DNA of 64,000 nucleotides from Massospora cicadina (taxonomy: Eukaryota > Entomophthoromycota > Entomophthoromycetes > Entomophthorales > Entomophthoraceae). The notes beneath the pieces were generated by a model. It ran no database searches and was not told the origin of the DNA. It saw only the letters and a program-made list of their open reading frames with translations. The stretch spans positions 62,001 to 126,000 of the forward strand of contig JAKSZP010010627.1 of NCBI GenBank assembly GCA_022478985.1, given 5' to 3'. Within the stretch, counting starts at the first letter, position 1. Every line of letters begins with the position of its first letter. A program made the position numbers and the translations under genes. Below are positions 12,901 through 24,242 of the stretch, in pieces.

Positions 12901-13629
12901 GAGAAAGGGATAATTGTTGTTGTAAAGTTTGATACTCGGTGCCAGAAGTCTACAGGGGTGAGCATCAGGTCAATCTGGGTCATTGAGACCAGCTGGTTAT
13001 TGTTGTGGTGGGGCCTCGTCATGTTGGCCAGGGTGGGGGCTTGTTTGGGAATGGTGTCACATAGGCCCAACGTTGCCTTTAGTATGTGTAGTTCTGTGTG
13101 GCCGCGGGGTATAGCCCTAGACTTGGGCCAGCGGTCAGTATTGGTGTTAAGCCAGCAGTTGAAATCTCCTGCGAAAAATGTTGCCTTGGAGAAATGGATT
13201 GAGAGGATATCAGAAAAGAATTTTTGGCGGTCATTCAGATCATTTGGGGCATACACACACGCCACAGCAAAATTCTCTCCATTCCACTTGAGGTTTGCTA
13301 GGAGCAGCCATCCCTCCAGGTGGGAGGATGTGCTTTGGATTTTTACTGGAGGGTTACAGTTTGTTCGAATTACCATCCCACAATGGTGTGTCCAAAAGGA
13401 TTTTGCCTGGAAGGAGCATGGTTGACCATGACTCCTCCTCCCCCAGTGGACAGTGGGGTTCTTGGATGGCCAAGATGTCCATGGGGATATTGTGCAGGAA
13501 AGCCATTTTTTTGGCCTGGGATGTGGGGGCCTTGGCTCCTGCAATGTTGAGCGTCCCTATGTTGATTGCGGTAGTCCGCACATCAGGAACGCTGGGGTGA
13601 CCCACTGAGGTCACCCAGTTCCTTATCAT
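9975..13629 (-). pseudogene. LINE-B ORF2 (AP endonuclease-reverse transcriptase), few lesions
   Basis: The endonuclease keeps all expected catalytic motifs: NIAGAK, AIQEPH, VYAPN, AGDFNCWLN, TQIDLML and FSDHQMV. RT motifs follow: KCPGPDGLPYEF near 12170, FKKGDQADLNNWRPIALTN, an IWD-type segment, a QKKAYD-type segment, and the catalytic FADD at 11516-11505 inside an intact 524-codon stretch (11549-9975). The C-terminus includes HLGIWLKTGGYALD, SLTGRVVLANSLILSKLWF and the Cys-His motif CAICGGPNTLAHRLEECP. Frameshifts lie near 13380, 12140, 11925 and 11600. The candidate start at 13629 (MIRNWVTS) overlaps the ORF1 tail, and an internal start is possible. Dead as written, but only a handful of changes from an open frame. 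Confidence 0.9.
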
Positions 13630-15104
13630 GAGTCATACTGTGAGTATGGGGTTGACTAGCCAGATTTGTTCCAGTGTGTTGGTCAGCGGCCTTGGTGCTG
13701 GCATTGTTCAGTTTCTTCTGGCTTGGATTACTCCGTGGATTTTGGGTCTGGCGTGGGTTGGCTTTTGCCTCATTAAAAAAATTTTTTTTTGCCATTTGCC
13801 TGTGGGTTTGATGGGCAGAAACTAGGAGTTGGGGTGGTTGGGTCTTGTGCATAGGTGTTGTCACATTGTGATTGGCTGAAGTGGTCTTCCATATCATCGC
13901 CTATCACATGTGATTGGCTGGGAGGATCCCCAGTGGTGCAATGTGGATCTGCTCCCGCTTGGTTGGAGGTGTTTGATTGGTTGTGTCCAAAAATTTCATC
14001 ATTTTGGTTGTGTTGGGTTTTATGTGGAGGATCTGATTGGTTATTCCGCTGTGCTGCCATGGCATCCGCCTGAATTTGTTCCGTGGAAATTGTGGTGTGA
14101 GTTTGGGTCTTGGCGGAATTTGTGGCCTGCTTGCGGGCAGTCTGTGCATGATGGTGGTCCTTGCATGAGATGGGCTTGACCAAAGCAATATCAGCTCTTT
14201 TGCCCCAATAGAAGGCAAAAGTGGAGTCCTTAATTTTGCCAAAAGTTGGGCTTGTTTCATCCATATTGTCCTCACAAAATTCCGGTGCTTCAATCCCACA
14301 CTTGATGGGGCATGCATGGTCTTTGTGGCCTATTGCTGAGCAGAATTCGCAGATAGGTGGGGTGTGTTCTGGTGTGATATGGAAGGGGAGAGATATGCTG
14401 CCATTGGGGAGGTTGATGGTCGCCATGCAGGGAATGAGGGTGATATCCTCTGCCACGTCCTGATCCAGTTCAATAATGGCTATTGCCTTTCCTGTGCACA
14501 GGTGGGGCAGGAGGGGGAATTTTTTGAATTTGAACTGTTTGATAACTCCATAACCTTTGAGGCCCCCGCGGAGTTCATCTGCAAGGATATTATGGTGCAC
14601 GGTGCTTGGGAGTCAGTCAAATATGATGAATAGGTCATTTGCCTCATTCCATCATGTGCGCACCATGTGGATGGTGCGGTCTTCATTGTTGATTTTTATG
14701 GAGAATTTAATTTTCGCTGCATCCGCTGCTTCTTCCGCGGACATGAACCTGACGTCCACCCATCCTCTGTGTAGATTTTTGTAATTTACTGAGACGGTGT
14801 TTGGGAAAGTCATGGAGAAGGCCTCCCCCATTTTTTCCCATGATTCAAGGGAAGTATCGCTGACCATAATTCTAAGGCTGTGCTCAAGGGAGGACAAGGG
14901 TTGGGAGTGTTCAATTTTGGTATATGCGCCCATTTTTTGCAGGAATTGCAAAACTCTGGGTGCGGTGCTGTACTCACCCTTTTTGGTGGGAGGGTGTGTC
15001 AACATTCTGCTGGGGCGTTTTTCCCCGGCAGGTTGGGAGGGCTTCAGGCCTTTTGTGCTGGCCACTTTTGCCCAACTTGTATTGTTGCGGACAAATTTGC
15101 TCAT
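13583..15104 (-). pseudogene. LINE-B ORF1 (CCHC RNA-binding protein), nearly intact
   Basis: The start ATG at 15104 opens MSKFVRNNTSWAKVAS. One frame runs from 15104 to 13773 with only two TGA stops, near 14649 and 14610, so about 440 codons are readable. Visible segments: a basic Pro-rich N-terminus, a folded middle (EDRTIHMVRT, LPHLCTGKAIAIIELDQD) and the zinc knuckle CEFCSAIGHKDHACP near 14350-14305. A Gln/Thr/Asn-rich tail follows. A frameshift near 13775, in a run of A/T (KKKFF), moves the tail into another frame that ends at 13583 (SGSPQRS). This tail overlaps the ORF2 start by about 47 bases. The role is inferred from position and from the knuckle. Confidence 0.85.
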
Positions 15105-15201
15105 ATTCCAGGTTGATTGTCAATCTTGGAGAAATTGCGTAGAATCATGTTACTAAAAGTGATAATAATGGGAAAGAAAGACAATGCAAAAGTCATCATA
15201 A

Positions 15202-16165
15202 ATGGAGGCTTCAACCATGAGAAACCCTCTCACTTTTTCTCTTCACATGGATTCACGTTTAGTTGCTCTGGAAAAGCAACTAACAATTGCTCTATCAACT
15301 TTTTATATTGAGAATCATTCTCAAAAACCATGCTCTAAAGACAAGTTCATCCCTGGATGAAGGCATTTATTGCTACTTTTTTATACGTTTACAAAGCTGC
15401 CATGGATTGTGCAACGGACAAGAAAAAAGAGCAACACATCCTTCCTTATTTAAGCTGCTTAGCGCGAAAAGATGATAATTCCTTACCTGAACCCTTTGTA
15501 AACCTGGGAAGAGATGAAGGAGGCTCTTTTGGCTGAATTTGGATCCAAGCATAGTCTGCACAGGAAAAACAGGCAATAAATGCGACTTAGCATGTATGAG
15601 GGTGAATGATCATTGCCTTTGCTGAATTCTTTTACCTTACTGTACAAAGGTTGTTAGCATCTAACATGCTCACCCTTGATGAGGCTATCGCCTCCCTGTT
15701 AACTGGGTTACCAAGAAGCCCTCTCTAGCTAAGCATATCTTCTCTTTTAATGCTACTTTAAAATCATCCGTGACATTAAAGAGGCTTTGTTGGATGTGAA
15801 CAATTCCATTAATGTGCCTCAATAGATGAGTTGATGTGAACCCTTCAGCTCTAATCATTGAGGAATTTCCACTTGTTGAACAGCTAAAAGTGAGCCCACC
15901 TGTGCCTATCTTCCCTGCAAAACCTGCCTCCTCAATCCAACTTAAAAAGGATATCACTCCTTCTTATGATTTAGAGCCTTGTAAGGTAGCTAATACCATC
16001 CCTTTGCACAAGCGCACCAAAGCCTCTGTGCCTTCCCCACCAGCTAAGCTGGTGAATGCGCGCCCTAAGGCTATTCTGTCTCGCGTGGCTGTCTCCCCTA
16101 CCTCCATCGCAGCCTTGCCCATTGTTGAGATACCCTTGGGGAGGAATATGAGGGGGTTACGATGA
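15202..16165 (+). pseudogene. Ty3-I copy 1 gag, decayed
   Basis: Gag forms the virus-like particle. The ATG at 15202 (atggaggcttcaaccatgag) is the counterpart of the gag start of copy 2 at 50070, followed in both by RLVALE-type helical sequence. After several frameshifts, a 109-codon stretch at 15836-16165 (LKKDITPSYDLEPCKVANT, PPAKLVNARPKAILSRVAVS) matches copy 2 at 49388-49122 closely. That Pro/Lys-rich stretch probably lies at the gag-protease boundary. No zinc knuckle was found in either copy. Confidence 0.7.
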
Positions 16166-16439
16166 CGTTGGTTACTATATATTGGGTGCCCCTTCAGAAA
16201 TAGAAGTGCCTGATCATTTAAATGCTGGAGGAGTAGACGAGACTACTATACCTGAGGAAACATACCTCAGCCAAATTCTAGGGTATCCAAAAGTTATTGA
16301 CACTGCTAGAGATGGTGATTAATTCTTAGCTGGCTTGATTCTCCCTCTTTAGCAGGTTTATCCCATAAAATCCATCATGGATAAATACCCTGAGACTGCT
16401 AAAGGCTAACCTCCACCTTCAGCTCAAGGAGGTTTTTCT

Positions 16440-16987
16440 TTTTCACCTAACTTTGGAGGAACGCTCATAGAGTTGAGGTGGTCATTTGAAAAGGTCCAAA
16501 TACTAGCTATCCTGGACACTGGCTCCCCAGTTAGGGTGATCTCAACAAGCTTATCAAGAAGACAAAGCTAGCGCCTGACTTGGAGTACACGTAAGAATTT
16601 GGAACCGCTGGCCCCAATAATATCTGTGCTATTGGGGCATATTCTTCCCTTTCCATTTGAATTGGGAAGCTTAGTTTATTAGCCCCTGCTGTGGCTTTGG
16701 ACAATAGTGCATATGATATGCTCATTGGCACTCAGTTTATGATTGAGTATGAGGGAATAATAAAAATGAAGCAAGGTTTCCTCTCGTTACTCAACTATGA
16801 AGTCCCGTTAGTCTTGTCCAATTTGGAACCCAGTAATTATGAATACCCTTGCCTAGTAGAATACCCCTTTCCAGCTATAACTTTACCTTATTCCACTTCT
16901 GGGCGTAACATAAAGAAATTGCCTGATCCAGTGGATGCTAAGGACGGTATCCCGATCTATGCTGTAGACAAATTCATGATTAAGCCT
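16440..16987 (+). pseudogene. Ty3-I copy 1 protease (retropepsin), decayed
   Basis: The active-site triad DTG is intact in AILDTGSPVRVIS, with the Asp-Thr-Gly codons at 16515-16523. The second-lobe segment DNSAYDMLIGTQFM follows near 16700-16740. A linker runs to 16987, where a solo LTR interrupts the element. The linker resumes at 18049 and continues to the RT start. Stops and one frame change separate the two protease lobes. Copy 2 carries ETG instead of DTG. Confidence 0.75.
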
Positions 16988-18048
16988 TGTTGGGATTTTA
17001 ACCACATGAATCCTTCCAATAGTATCCAAATTAGGGGTTTTGGTTACTCAGGCGTAATTGCCAGCTAATCGCCTAGTTTGATACTATTTGTTATATGTTT
17101 TATTGAGTTTAGGTTCAATGGAAGCTGCTTTGCTGCCAAAAATTCCATCCAAAGATTATTTTGGGAGTTTCCATGGAAGGCTGATGAAACCATTATGAAT
17201 CATCCAAAATTGTTCCATCATCTAATTCAAAGCACCGGTGACTAATGGTGTGGATGCTCGAAGTCTTATTTATATACAAATTTATACATGTTCGACCAAC
17301 CAACTTATACTGAGGATGGATTGACCCTAATTTAATATTCAATGATCAGATGAGCAGATCTAAGAGGGAATGGCTATGAGTATGTATGAATAGAGTTTAT
17401 TATCTGATAGAGGTTTGGAATCAAGAGGCTGATGGGTTTCTGGCAGATGATTGGCCAAAGAGCACTTGGGTGCAGTAGCCCTGAAAATAGTATAAATAAT
17501 CCTTCAATCCCTCATAATAAACATCTCTCGTTTGCCATCTTTCCTGTTTTTTTGAAGTATCCTGGTGCAACAAGAGTGGAGAAGGTTATATAGGAGATAC
17601 CCGATAGGCACAGGTGATCACGCCTGGAGTGGCTGGCGCTGCCAGCTCCCATGCCTCCTCTCTACGAGGAAACAGTGGGAACCTGGCCAGCTGGCTACTA
17701 GCGGATGAGCTGCATAGGCACCAACCCTAGCGGGGTGCAGCATGGGAGGTGCCATAGTCGCCCAAGAAGGGGGATGGACTCGCCGGGGCATGCCCAGATG
17801 GGTTGGTGAAGGGTCATGAGGGCAAGGATGCGCGGAAGTGCCTGAGCCGCCCAGGAAGGGGAAGGACTTGCCAGGGCACATGCTGAGGACGCCTGGGACT
17901 AAAGGCAAAGCCGTTGGTGGTTAGTTGGTAGGTTGGACACAGGACTTGAAGTAATTGGTATGCCAATGAAGGCGAAATAGCAAAGGGCCACCAGTCTTCA
18001 TACTGGTTGCCTGGCACACTAGCGGAGACCAGGGTCAATTTTGCGACA
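16988..18048 (+). mobile_element. Solo LTR, family X, copy 1
   Basis: Comparison with Ty3-I copy 2 shows an interruption here. The insert starts TGTTGGG, ends GCGACA and is flanked by the 5-base duplication agcct (16983-16987 and 18049-18053), as expected for an LTR. It has a TATA box at 17491-17498 (tataaata) and AATAAA at 17516-17521. Its first 40 bases and last 70 bases match the minus-strand LTR at 32432-33430. The region 17600-17930 is GC-rich, lacks a counterpart in that copy and contains two related segments about 90 bases apart (gtcgcccaagaaggggga near 17757, agccgcccaggaaggggaag near 17846). No internal region is present, so it arose by LTR-LTR recombination. Confidence 0.75.
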
Positions 18049-19080
18049 AGCCTATTGAACAAATTGTGGTTGACACTAAATCACGCTTCAAATCCCACAC
18101 CACTGATTGTTGCACCTCATAAGTAATGAGGGCATTAGCCCTTTGGAGCCTCAGGTAATTCTTGGCAACCTCAACCCAGTTTACCAAAGGCCTATTACTC
18201 TGCTGTTGGGGTACCTCACCTCAAAAACATACTTGTAAAGAAATATCAGGAGATTGGCAGAGGTTTGTTATTTCATTTGGAGGACATTGAACAAATTACT
18301 CCAGTGACTCTATGATGGATATGGGCCTGCCAACGGATAACCTGGTATGTACCTTACCCAACGTCCATATCTTGGATGAGCTGACCCCAGATGAGCTGGA
18401 AAAATTTCACACTTTCCTCAATGACTATAGCAATATATTCTCTAAATTGGAAACTGACTATGGCCACATGAAGGGCTGGTGCCACTCCATTGATGTGGGT
18501 GATGCCCGCCCTAACAGGTCTAAACCTTATCGCAAGTCTAAGGTAGAGGAACAGCAAATGAGGAAGGAGCTCCAGAAGTTACTAGATGTGGTGTTACACA
18601 TTCCTTCACAAAGCCCTTGGTCTTCCCCCTCTTGCTAATTAAAAAAAATGGGGGTCATTGGATAGTCATGGACTATCACAAGTTAAATAACCTCATGAAA
18701 AAGGATAGTTATCCTATCCCCCGCATTGACAACGCCCTGGCCCAACTCTCTTGCTCTAACGTTTTTTCAGCCATGGACTTGGCTAGAGGCTATTGGCAAA
18801 TGAACCTTCACCCTGAAGACCAAGAGATATGTGTCTCTCATTTGTTTGAGGTTCTCTTCTAACCAACCTGATTACCTCAAGGGTTATGCAACGCACCTGC
18901 AACTTTCCGGTGTGCAATGGACCATATTATACAGGATTTGAGGTTAAGTTGCAACATCATCTACTTCAACGACATTGCAGTATAATCAAAATTTTATAAT
19001 GAATATCTTGATCACCTAAAGGAGGCGTTTCAATGGCTACGTAAGGAGAATATCAAGTTAAAGCCCTAGAAGTATATCTT
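18049..19080 (+). pseudogene. Ty3-I copy 1 reverse transcriptase, decayed
   Basis: The frame at 18312-18638 gives the N-terminal RT segment (NIFSKLETDYGHMKGWCHSI, QQMRKELQKLLDVVL). A frameshift leads to GHWIVMDYHKLNNLMKKDSY, PIPRIDNAL and VFSAMDLARGYWQMNLHPED (18654-18810). LPQGLCNAPATF near 18870-18905 is the MPFGLCNAP box. The catalytic box reads YFND at 18962-18973, with Asn in place of the first Asp of YxDD. The copy 2 box is YLND, so the substitution may be ancestral. LKEAFQWLRKENIKLKP continues the thumb. At least three frameshifts; not functional. Confidence 0.85.
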
Positions 19081-19385
19081 TTTCCAAAAAACTGGATTTT
19101 TGCCATTCCATTTCTCAAAAGGAAATTGACCAATCTATGGTAAGGCTGTGCAATCTCAAAAATGCCTTTCCCCAAAGATTTAAGGTATATCTAGGTATTT
19201 CGAGGGATGATGTGATGTTACCATCAGTTCTTAGCCAAGTTTGCCCAGCTTAGCGAGCCTCTTGTCCACCTATTGACCAAGAACACTCCTTTTCAGCGGG
19301 GGGTGGAACAGAAGGCTGCTTTTGAGACGCTGAAGCAATTGTTGCAACAATGACCTATTCTAAGGCGCCCAGATTATAATAAACT

Positions 19386-19783
19386 TTTCATCTTGTTCAC
19401 TGACGCTTCAGACTATGCCATTGGGGCCATATTAGCCCAATTGGATGAGAACGGTTTCAATCATCCTGTACAATTTTAGTAAGATGCTGTTAAAAGAAGA
19501 ACGCAACTACATTGTAATAGAGAAGGAGTGCCTTGCTATTCTGTTAGCTGTAAAGCACTACCGCCTTTTCCTATATGGAACTACCCTCACTGTGGCTACT
19601 GACCACGCATCCCTAAAATGGTTACAGAACATGACATATCCTACTGGTCAATTAGCTCACTGGGATCTAAAGCTCCAGCTTTATGACATGAAGATTGAAC
19701 ACTGTGCTGGAACCCATCACATGAATGTTGATGAGTTGACTCGTCTACCAGTCATAAACTTATATAATAGTGAGGCAGAGTGA
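19386..19783 (+). pseudogene. Ty3-I copy 1 RNase H
   Basis: This domain degrades the RNA strand during reverse transcription. LFTDASDYAIGAILAQ (19390-19440) carries the first catalytic Asp. After a frame change, the 112-codon frame from 19445 gives ERNYIVIEKECLAILLAVKH with the catalytic Glu, then VATDHASLKWLQNMTYPTGQ with the next Asp. CAGTHHMNVDELTRLPVINL closes the domain. Apart from one frameshift and an internal stop, catalytic residues are retained. It is nearly identical to copy 2 at 46845-46537. Confidence 0.88.
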
Positions 19784-19798
19784 TTACATGACCTCTTA

Positions 19799-20700
19799 AT
19801 GACTCCCAATGACTATGAGGATAAGGATAAGCCTATACAGAAAATGTTAGCCTGGCATTCATTTAATATCAAAGTGGAGAACGGGAGGTTGTATTGGCAG
19901 GTGGGGTCAAAATGGCTTCCTTACCTTTGGCCCTCGGAACATATACCTGCTATCCTAGAAGCTCACTCCACTATAGGTCATGGAGGGGCAAAGAAAACTT
20001 ATTAGTGGATTAAGGATCGGCTTTATTGGGATAAAATGATGGAATCTATGGTTGACGTCTTGGAAGCCTTCCTTAAATGTAAGAAGCAATCCGGTCTCAA
20101 GGCTAGGTATCAGTATCAATCAACTACCCCACAACAACCATTCCACACTCTCAGTCTGAGCGTAGTAGGTCCCCTCCTTCAGACAACTAGTGGCAACCGA
20201 TTTATCCTAGTAGCTATTGGCCACTTCACTAAGTGGGTTGAAGCCGTGGCTATTCCTGCCCAAAAGGCCAAGGCCACAGCCATCTCTTTACAGCAAAACA
20301 TTTTCACTCAACATGGCTTTCCAAAAGTACTACTCTGCAATAATGGTAAGAACTTCTCCTCCAGAGTATTCAAGATTCTGGCCACATTTATGGGAGCCCA
20401 GCAACTTTCTCGGTTCCCATATAATCTCTCCACAAATGGGACCATGGAAAGAGCTAATGGAACCTTGGTTTCCATTAAATGTAAAATGACCACATCTGAT
20501 CTTTTCCACTGGGATCAATTATTACACATTGTTCTTATGGCATACCAGAATAGCTACTCCAAGTTCTTTAAAATTTCCCACACCCATGTCTTGTATGGGC
20601 GGGAACCAGGAATACCTGCCCTCTTAGTTAAAGATTTATTTTCCTCTAGAATTGAGTAACCCAAGAAAACCTTGCAGAGATTGGCTCAGCATATTATTCG
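19799..20700 (+). pseudogene. Ty3-I copy 1 integrase, decayed
   Basis: The zinc-binding N-terminus is represented by EAHSTIGHGGAKKTY and a degraded FLKCKKQ. The catalytic core lies in the 207-codon frame 20036-20659. LSVVGPL replaces the first D of the usual DVVGP, and CNNGKNFSS at about 20336-20362 has Asn where DNG is expected. NGTMERANGTL keeps the Glu of the DD(35)E triad. HVLYGREPGIPAL is the post-core segment. Copy 2 retains both Asp residues, so these losses are specific to this copy. No chromodomain is visible in this family. Confidence 0.85.
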
Positions 20701-20987
20701 AATCTAATCTGAGGCTATGACTAACTTAGCAAAAACAGTTACTAAAGAAGGACAGGCTGCCAATGAGCTCTGAACCCCATACCTACATTCCAAGTGTCTG
20801 ATATGATATTATACTACCATAACTGCATCACTAACAAAAGTGGTAAGCATGGATTAGTATGGGACGGTCCCTTATAAATCACTTACAAAAGAGGAGACGA
20901 GTACTCTATCAAATCTTTAGCTACAGGTATTACCATTAATTGTATACATGGCCATTTCCTCCGACCTTATTCTTTCCCAACATTCTT

Positions 20988-20997
20988 GAGGGGGTGA
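20988..20997 (+). promoter_or_regulatory. Polypurine tract of Ty3-I copy 1
   Basis: gagggggtga directly precedes the 3' LTR, where the plus-strand primer forms. Copy 2 has gaggtgggtga at the same place (45355-45345). Confidence 0.7.
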
Positions 20998-21745
20998 TGT
21001 CATACATTTGCCCTCTCAGCTGCAGAGGAAGAATGCATCGAGTTAAACTCAGCCAAAGCAGAGAAATGTCATTCATTTATGATTTTGCAATGATCCTAAG
21101 TACAATTCTGATAATAATAACAATACAGTCAACCAAAATACCTTGGTCAATTCTTGGTGGAATCCCACAAATTAAAATAATATGATTTTGATAAATACAA
21201 AGACAACAACCATTAAATCAAGCATTCAGATTTTTCCAACCATGCAGCGGACCCTGGGACGTTCATCAAATAGAACTCCCCAGCCACAACCAGGTCCCTT
21301 CATGCACCTACGCAGTGACCACTCCATTTTATATGCGTGGCAGGGTCCCCCAAGGTAAAATAATTTCTTTTAATGGGTGATTGGCAGAAGCTAATTAAAG
21401 CATTACTATACAGTTAAATGATGCAAGATGCTAATTCCTCATCCTTTGTACAACCCAGGCGAAGCAAGTGTTCCAAGCTTTCATAAGCTACTTTATCATA
21501 TTTCCTAATTTGGACGGTAACAAGCCATACTGAACTTACTAGTAAATTCCCACTGACTTTCATTCTGTTTAAATACGGATTGGTCAGATATTGAGGGGAT
21601 CACTTTTTCTCTTTTACCCCACTCTGGTAATGAAAACCATAGAAATCCAAGTTTTTTATGATTGTATATTTATTAAATTTAACAAAACTTTTGTGGGATT
21701 CAGCGGCATAAGCACCAGTGAGCACCTATAAGCTGGATTCCTACA
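20998..21745 (+). repeat. 3' LTR of Ty3-I copy 1
   Basis: 748 bases from TGTCATACATTTGCCC to GGATTCCTACA, the same length as the 3' LTR of copy 2 (44597-45344). The first 244 bases match the truncated 5' LTR at 9530-9775. A conserved segment encoding WWNPTN lies near 21150-21167 and corresponds to the LTR-internal frame seen in copy 2. Confidence 0.9.
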
Positions 21746-22372
21746 CTGCCTTAGATATATGTGTGTCATATATGTTAGAAAAGAGTCAGATATCTAAAAA
21801 CCTTACTCAGTATGCTCCCCTTCTCGTCATTGAAATCTAAATGGCAAGCTCATGCCTTAAGTAGACTATGATAATCTCAACAATGTGACAATTACCAACC
21901 AAACCATTTACCCTTAGAGCAACAGATTACCCTTTAGGTTGCAAAAGCTTGGGGCTTCAGCATGCTTGACTAGCTGTCTGGCTTTATCCGGATTTGCATC
22001 TTAAGAAGGAAAAGACTGTCTGAAAGCCTTTCATACCAGGAAGGACATCTACCAGTCTCACGTCATGCAATTTGGTTAAAGAATGCCCAGCTGTCTTTCA
22101 CAGATTCATTGCCGCTGTCCTTGGTAATCTAGTGGGAGTATGTGCCATAGTTTACATGGATGATATTTTGATCTTCTAACCATGTTGCGCCTCCCATATT
22201 TAGTACTTCTCATCAGTCATGGATCTTCTTTCAAGAGCAAATTAGACAATTATGGCTAGAAGATGCGAAATTTTTAAATCTGAAGTTACCTTCCTTGGTA
22301 ACATAATCTTTTCAAAGAATATAAGATATCCCCAGACAATAATGCCTCCCTTTGTGACTGTACCACGCTATT

Positions 22373-22402
22373 TTCTAATAGAACTAAGAAGTTCTATTAG
22401 AA
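22373..22402. repeat. Perfect 13-bp inverted repeat, 4-base loop
   Basis: ttctaatagaact, then aaga, then its exact reverse complement agttctattagaa. It lies inside the decayed RT/RNase H linker of Ty3-II and has no counterpart expected in the family. Confidence 0.85.
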
Positions 22403-24242
22403 TATGCAACTCCATCAAGTGGTTCACATTACAGAAGTCTAAAGTGACCACACCCTTCCATGCCGCTTTTGGAAAGAAGACTATTTTTTAGAATACAGAA
22501 TGAAATACAGCTATAAATGCTGTAAAGTCAACCCTCTTATCAATCCATGTCCTAATGGGTGCTGACCAAAGTCATCTATGTATTAATGTGACAGATGCCT
22601 CAAACTTTGCTGATGGTGCATCTCTTGCAAACTGATAATGATGGAATAGAGCGACCTGTAGCTTACTTCTCTAAAAATATTTCCCTAACAAAGCTAATTT
22701 ACGTTATCTATGATAAAGAAATCCTTGTAGTAGTTGATGCCATGCAATACTAGAAATATCACTTGAATTATTCAATGATCCTTCAACGTTCAGAAAGACA
22801 ATAGATCAATACTCTACTTCATTCCCTTGAAAAGTTAACCTCGTGACAATCCCGTTGGCTAGAATTTTTTGCAACCTTTGACTTTATATATGACTTTGAG
22901 TTTGGAAGAATCAACTATCTTCCAGATTCTTATTTTTGGGATCCTGGATTTGCACTCAACCTATCCTTATGTGGACCATATCTCACAGTTGCTGATCAGA
23001 CTGAACAAGACATTGGGAGCTCTCATTCCTAATTTAAACCATCTTTACCTTGGCCTAATCATTAGAAATAAGAAGGTATTTCCTCTAGAGTGAGGCACAC
23101 ACAAACCCTCTCAGCTGATTATGATAATGTTAAAGCATCTTGAGCTAGAAATAGCTCTCTCTTGGCCAAGGATATCATGTTTTAGATGTTCTCATATTTC
23201 ACAAAAGAAAGCGGTGGTTACACCGGTTCTCCTAAGGGAAGAACTAATTAAGGAGCATTATGACCCCCCTCTGCCGGTCACCTAGAAAAGAACAAAACCA
23301 AAGAGCTCATAATATGATTCTATAGCTGTAAAGGCCTAACCTCTGACGTGTCCAAGTACACTAAGTCCTGCTTGATTTTTAATCGCTTTAATTCCAGTGG
23401 TCAAAAGGTCATGGGAGTTCTATTACTCCTTCAAACAGCAGAAGGTCCCTGGACATCTGTGCCAGTGTGTTTATTGTGAATAACCCCCTTCACGAGGTTA
23501 TTATTCTTTAATAGCTGTTGACAGCTTCACCAAGATGGCTCATTTCATCACTAGCCACACCAACATAACACCCATTAAGACTTTTAAGTTTTTTGTGTAC
23601 CACATCTTATGCATGCACGGGATCCTCTTTTTTAGCACTAGGTGATCCCAACCTAAAGGGGGATACACCAATCTCATTCACGGGATTCTTAAGGAGATTG
23701 TAAGTGATATAAGCCTCCGATTTAAGGCCCAATCCTTAGAAGTATTATTGTCCTTTGCTAGTTCTCCCATGTCACTTTACTGTGTTCCAAACTCATTCAG
23801 ATGACCATACAAATAGTGTAGCTAAAGTTAGAGCAGTACTTGTAAGTTATACAAACTATGAGTATGACAACTGGACCTTACACCTGCCCTTAACACATTT
23901 CTCTTATAGCAATTTAAAGCACTCATCTACTGGAACATCCCCATTTTGCTAAATGTCTATAATCCTTGTTTTAGCCCTGGTCCCCGTCCTATTACAAAAG
24001 TGGTTGCAGAAGATGATAGGGATCAAGAGCTGGGGAGATTATTCGAAAAGTGAAGGAATATTTGTTGATGTTTTAAGGATCTATGAGGAATATGCATATT
24101 GAAAACGCCAAAAGGGACCTGAATACCAACCTGAGGACTTAGTCATGGTTAACACAAAGAATCCCTACCTAAAGCAGCCCTGTCAAAATCTTGGGCCCAA
24201 GCATGTTGGATCATAAAAGATGATTCACAAGGGTATAAAAGC

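Larger units (their letters stand above)
9776..15130 (-). mobile_element. LINE-B: full-length L1-type LINE, second family
   Basis: It has the same architecture as LINE-A but clearly diverged proteins, and is the best-preserved LINE in the window. The 3' tail on the minus strand at 9821-9794 is GTGTCTGTCCCCTGGTCGGC followed by CATCCTCA, with an A/T-rich end (attaataaaaataaatataa). ORF1 starts at 15104, so the 5' end lies shortly beyond. The exact 5' boundary (about 15110-15145) and a target duplication could not be identified, apparently because the insertion is associated with loss of about 500 bases of the host LTR. Confidence 0.9.
9530..21745 (+). mobile_element. Ty3-I copy 1: Ty3/gypsy LTR retrotransposon with nested inserts
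   Basis: The outer limits are the start of a truncated 5' LTR (TGTCAGACATTTGCCC at 9530) and the end of a complete 3' LTR (TTCCTACA at 21745). The internal order gag, protease, RT, RNase H, integrase is the Ty3 order. LINE-B sits between the 5' LTR remnant and gag, and a solo LTR of another family sits between protease and RT. Without the two inserts the element would be about 5.8 kb. It is the same family as the complete minus-strand copy at 44597-50859, which was used to recognise the insert boundaries. The flanking bases (tttcc, ctgcc) do not form a convincing duplication. Confidence 0.8.

Noticed and set aside
8900..22300. Idea that the RT relic at 8.9-9.5 kb and Ty3-II at 21.75 kb are one element split by Ty3-I
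   Set aside because: Both contain a YxDD-type box and overlapping RT segments, so they cannot be complementary halves.
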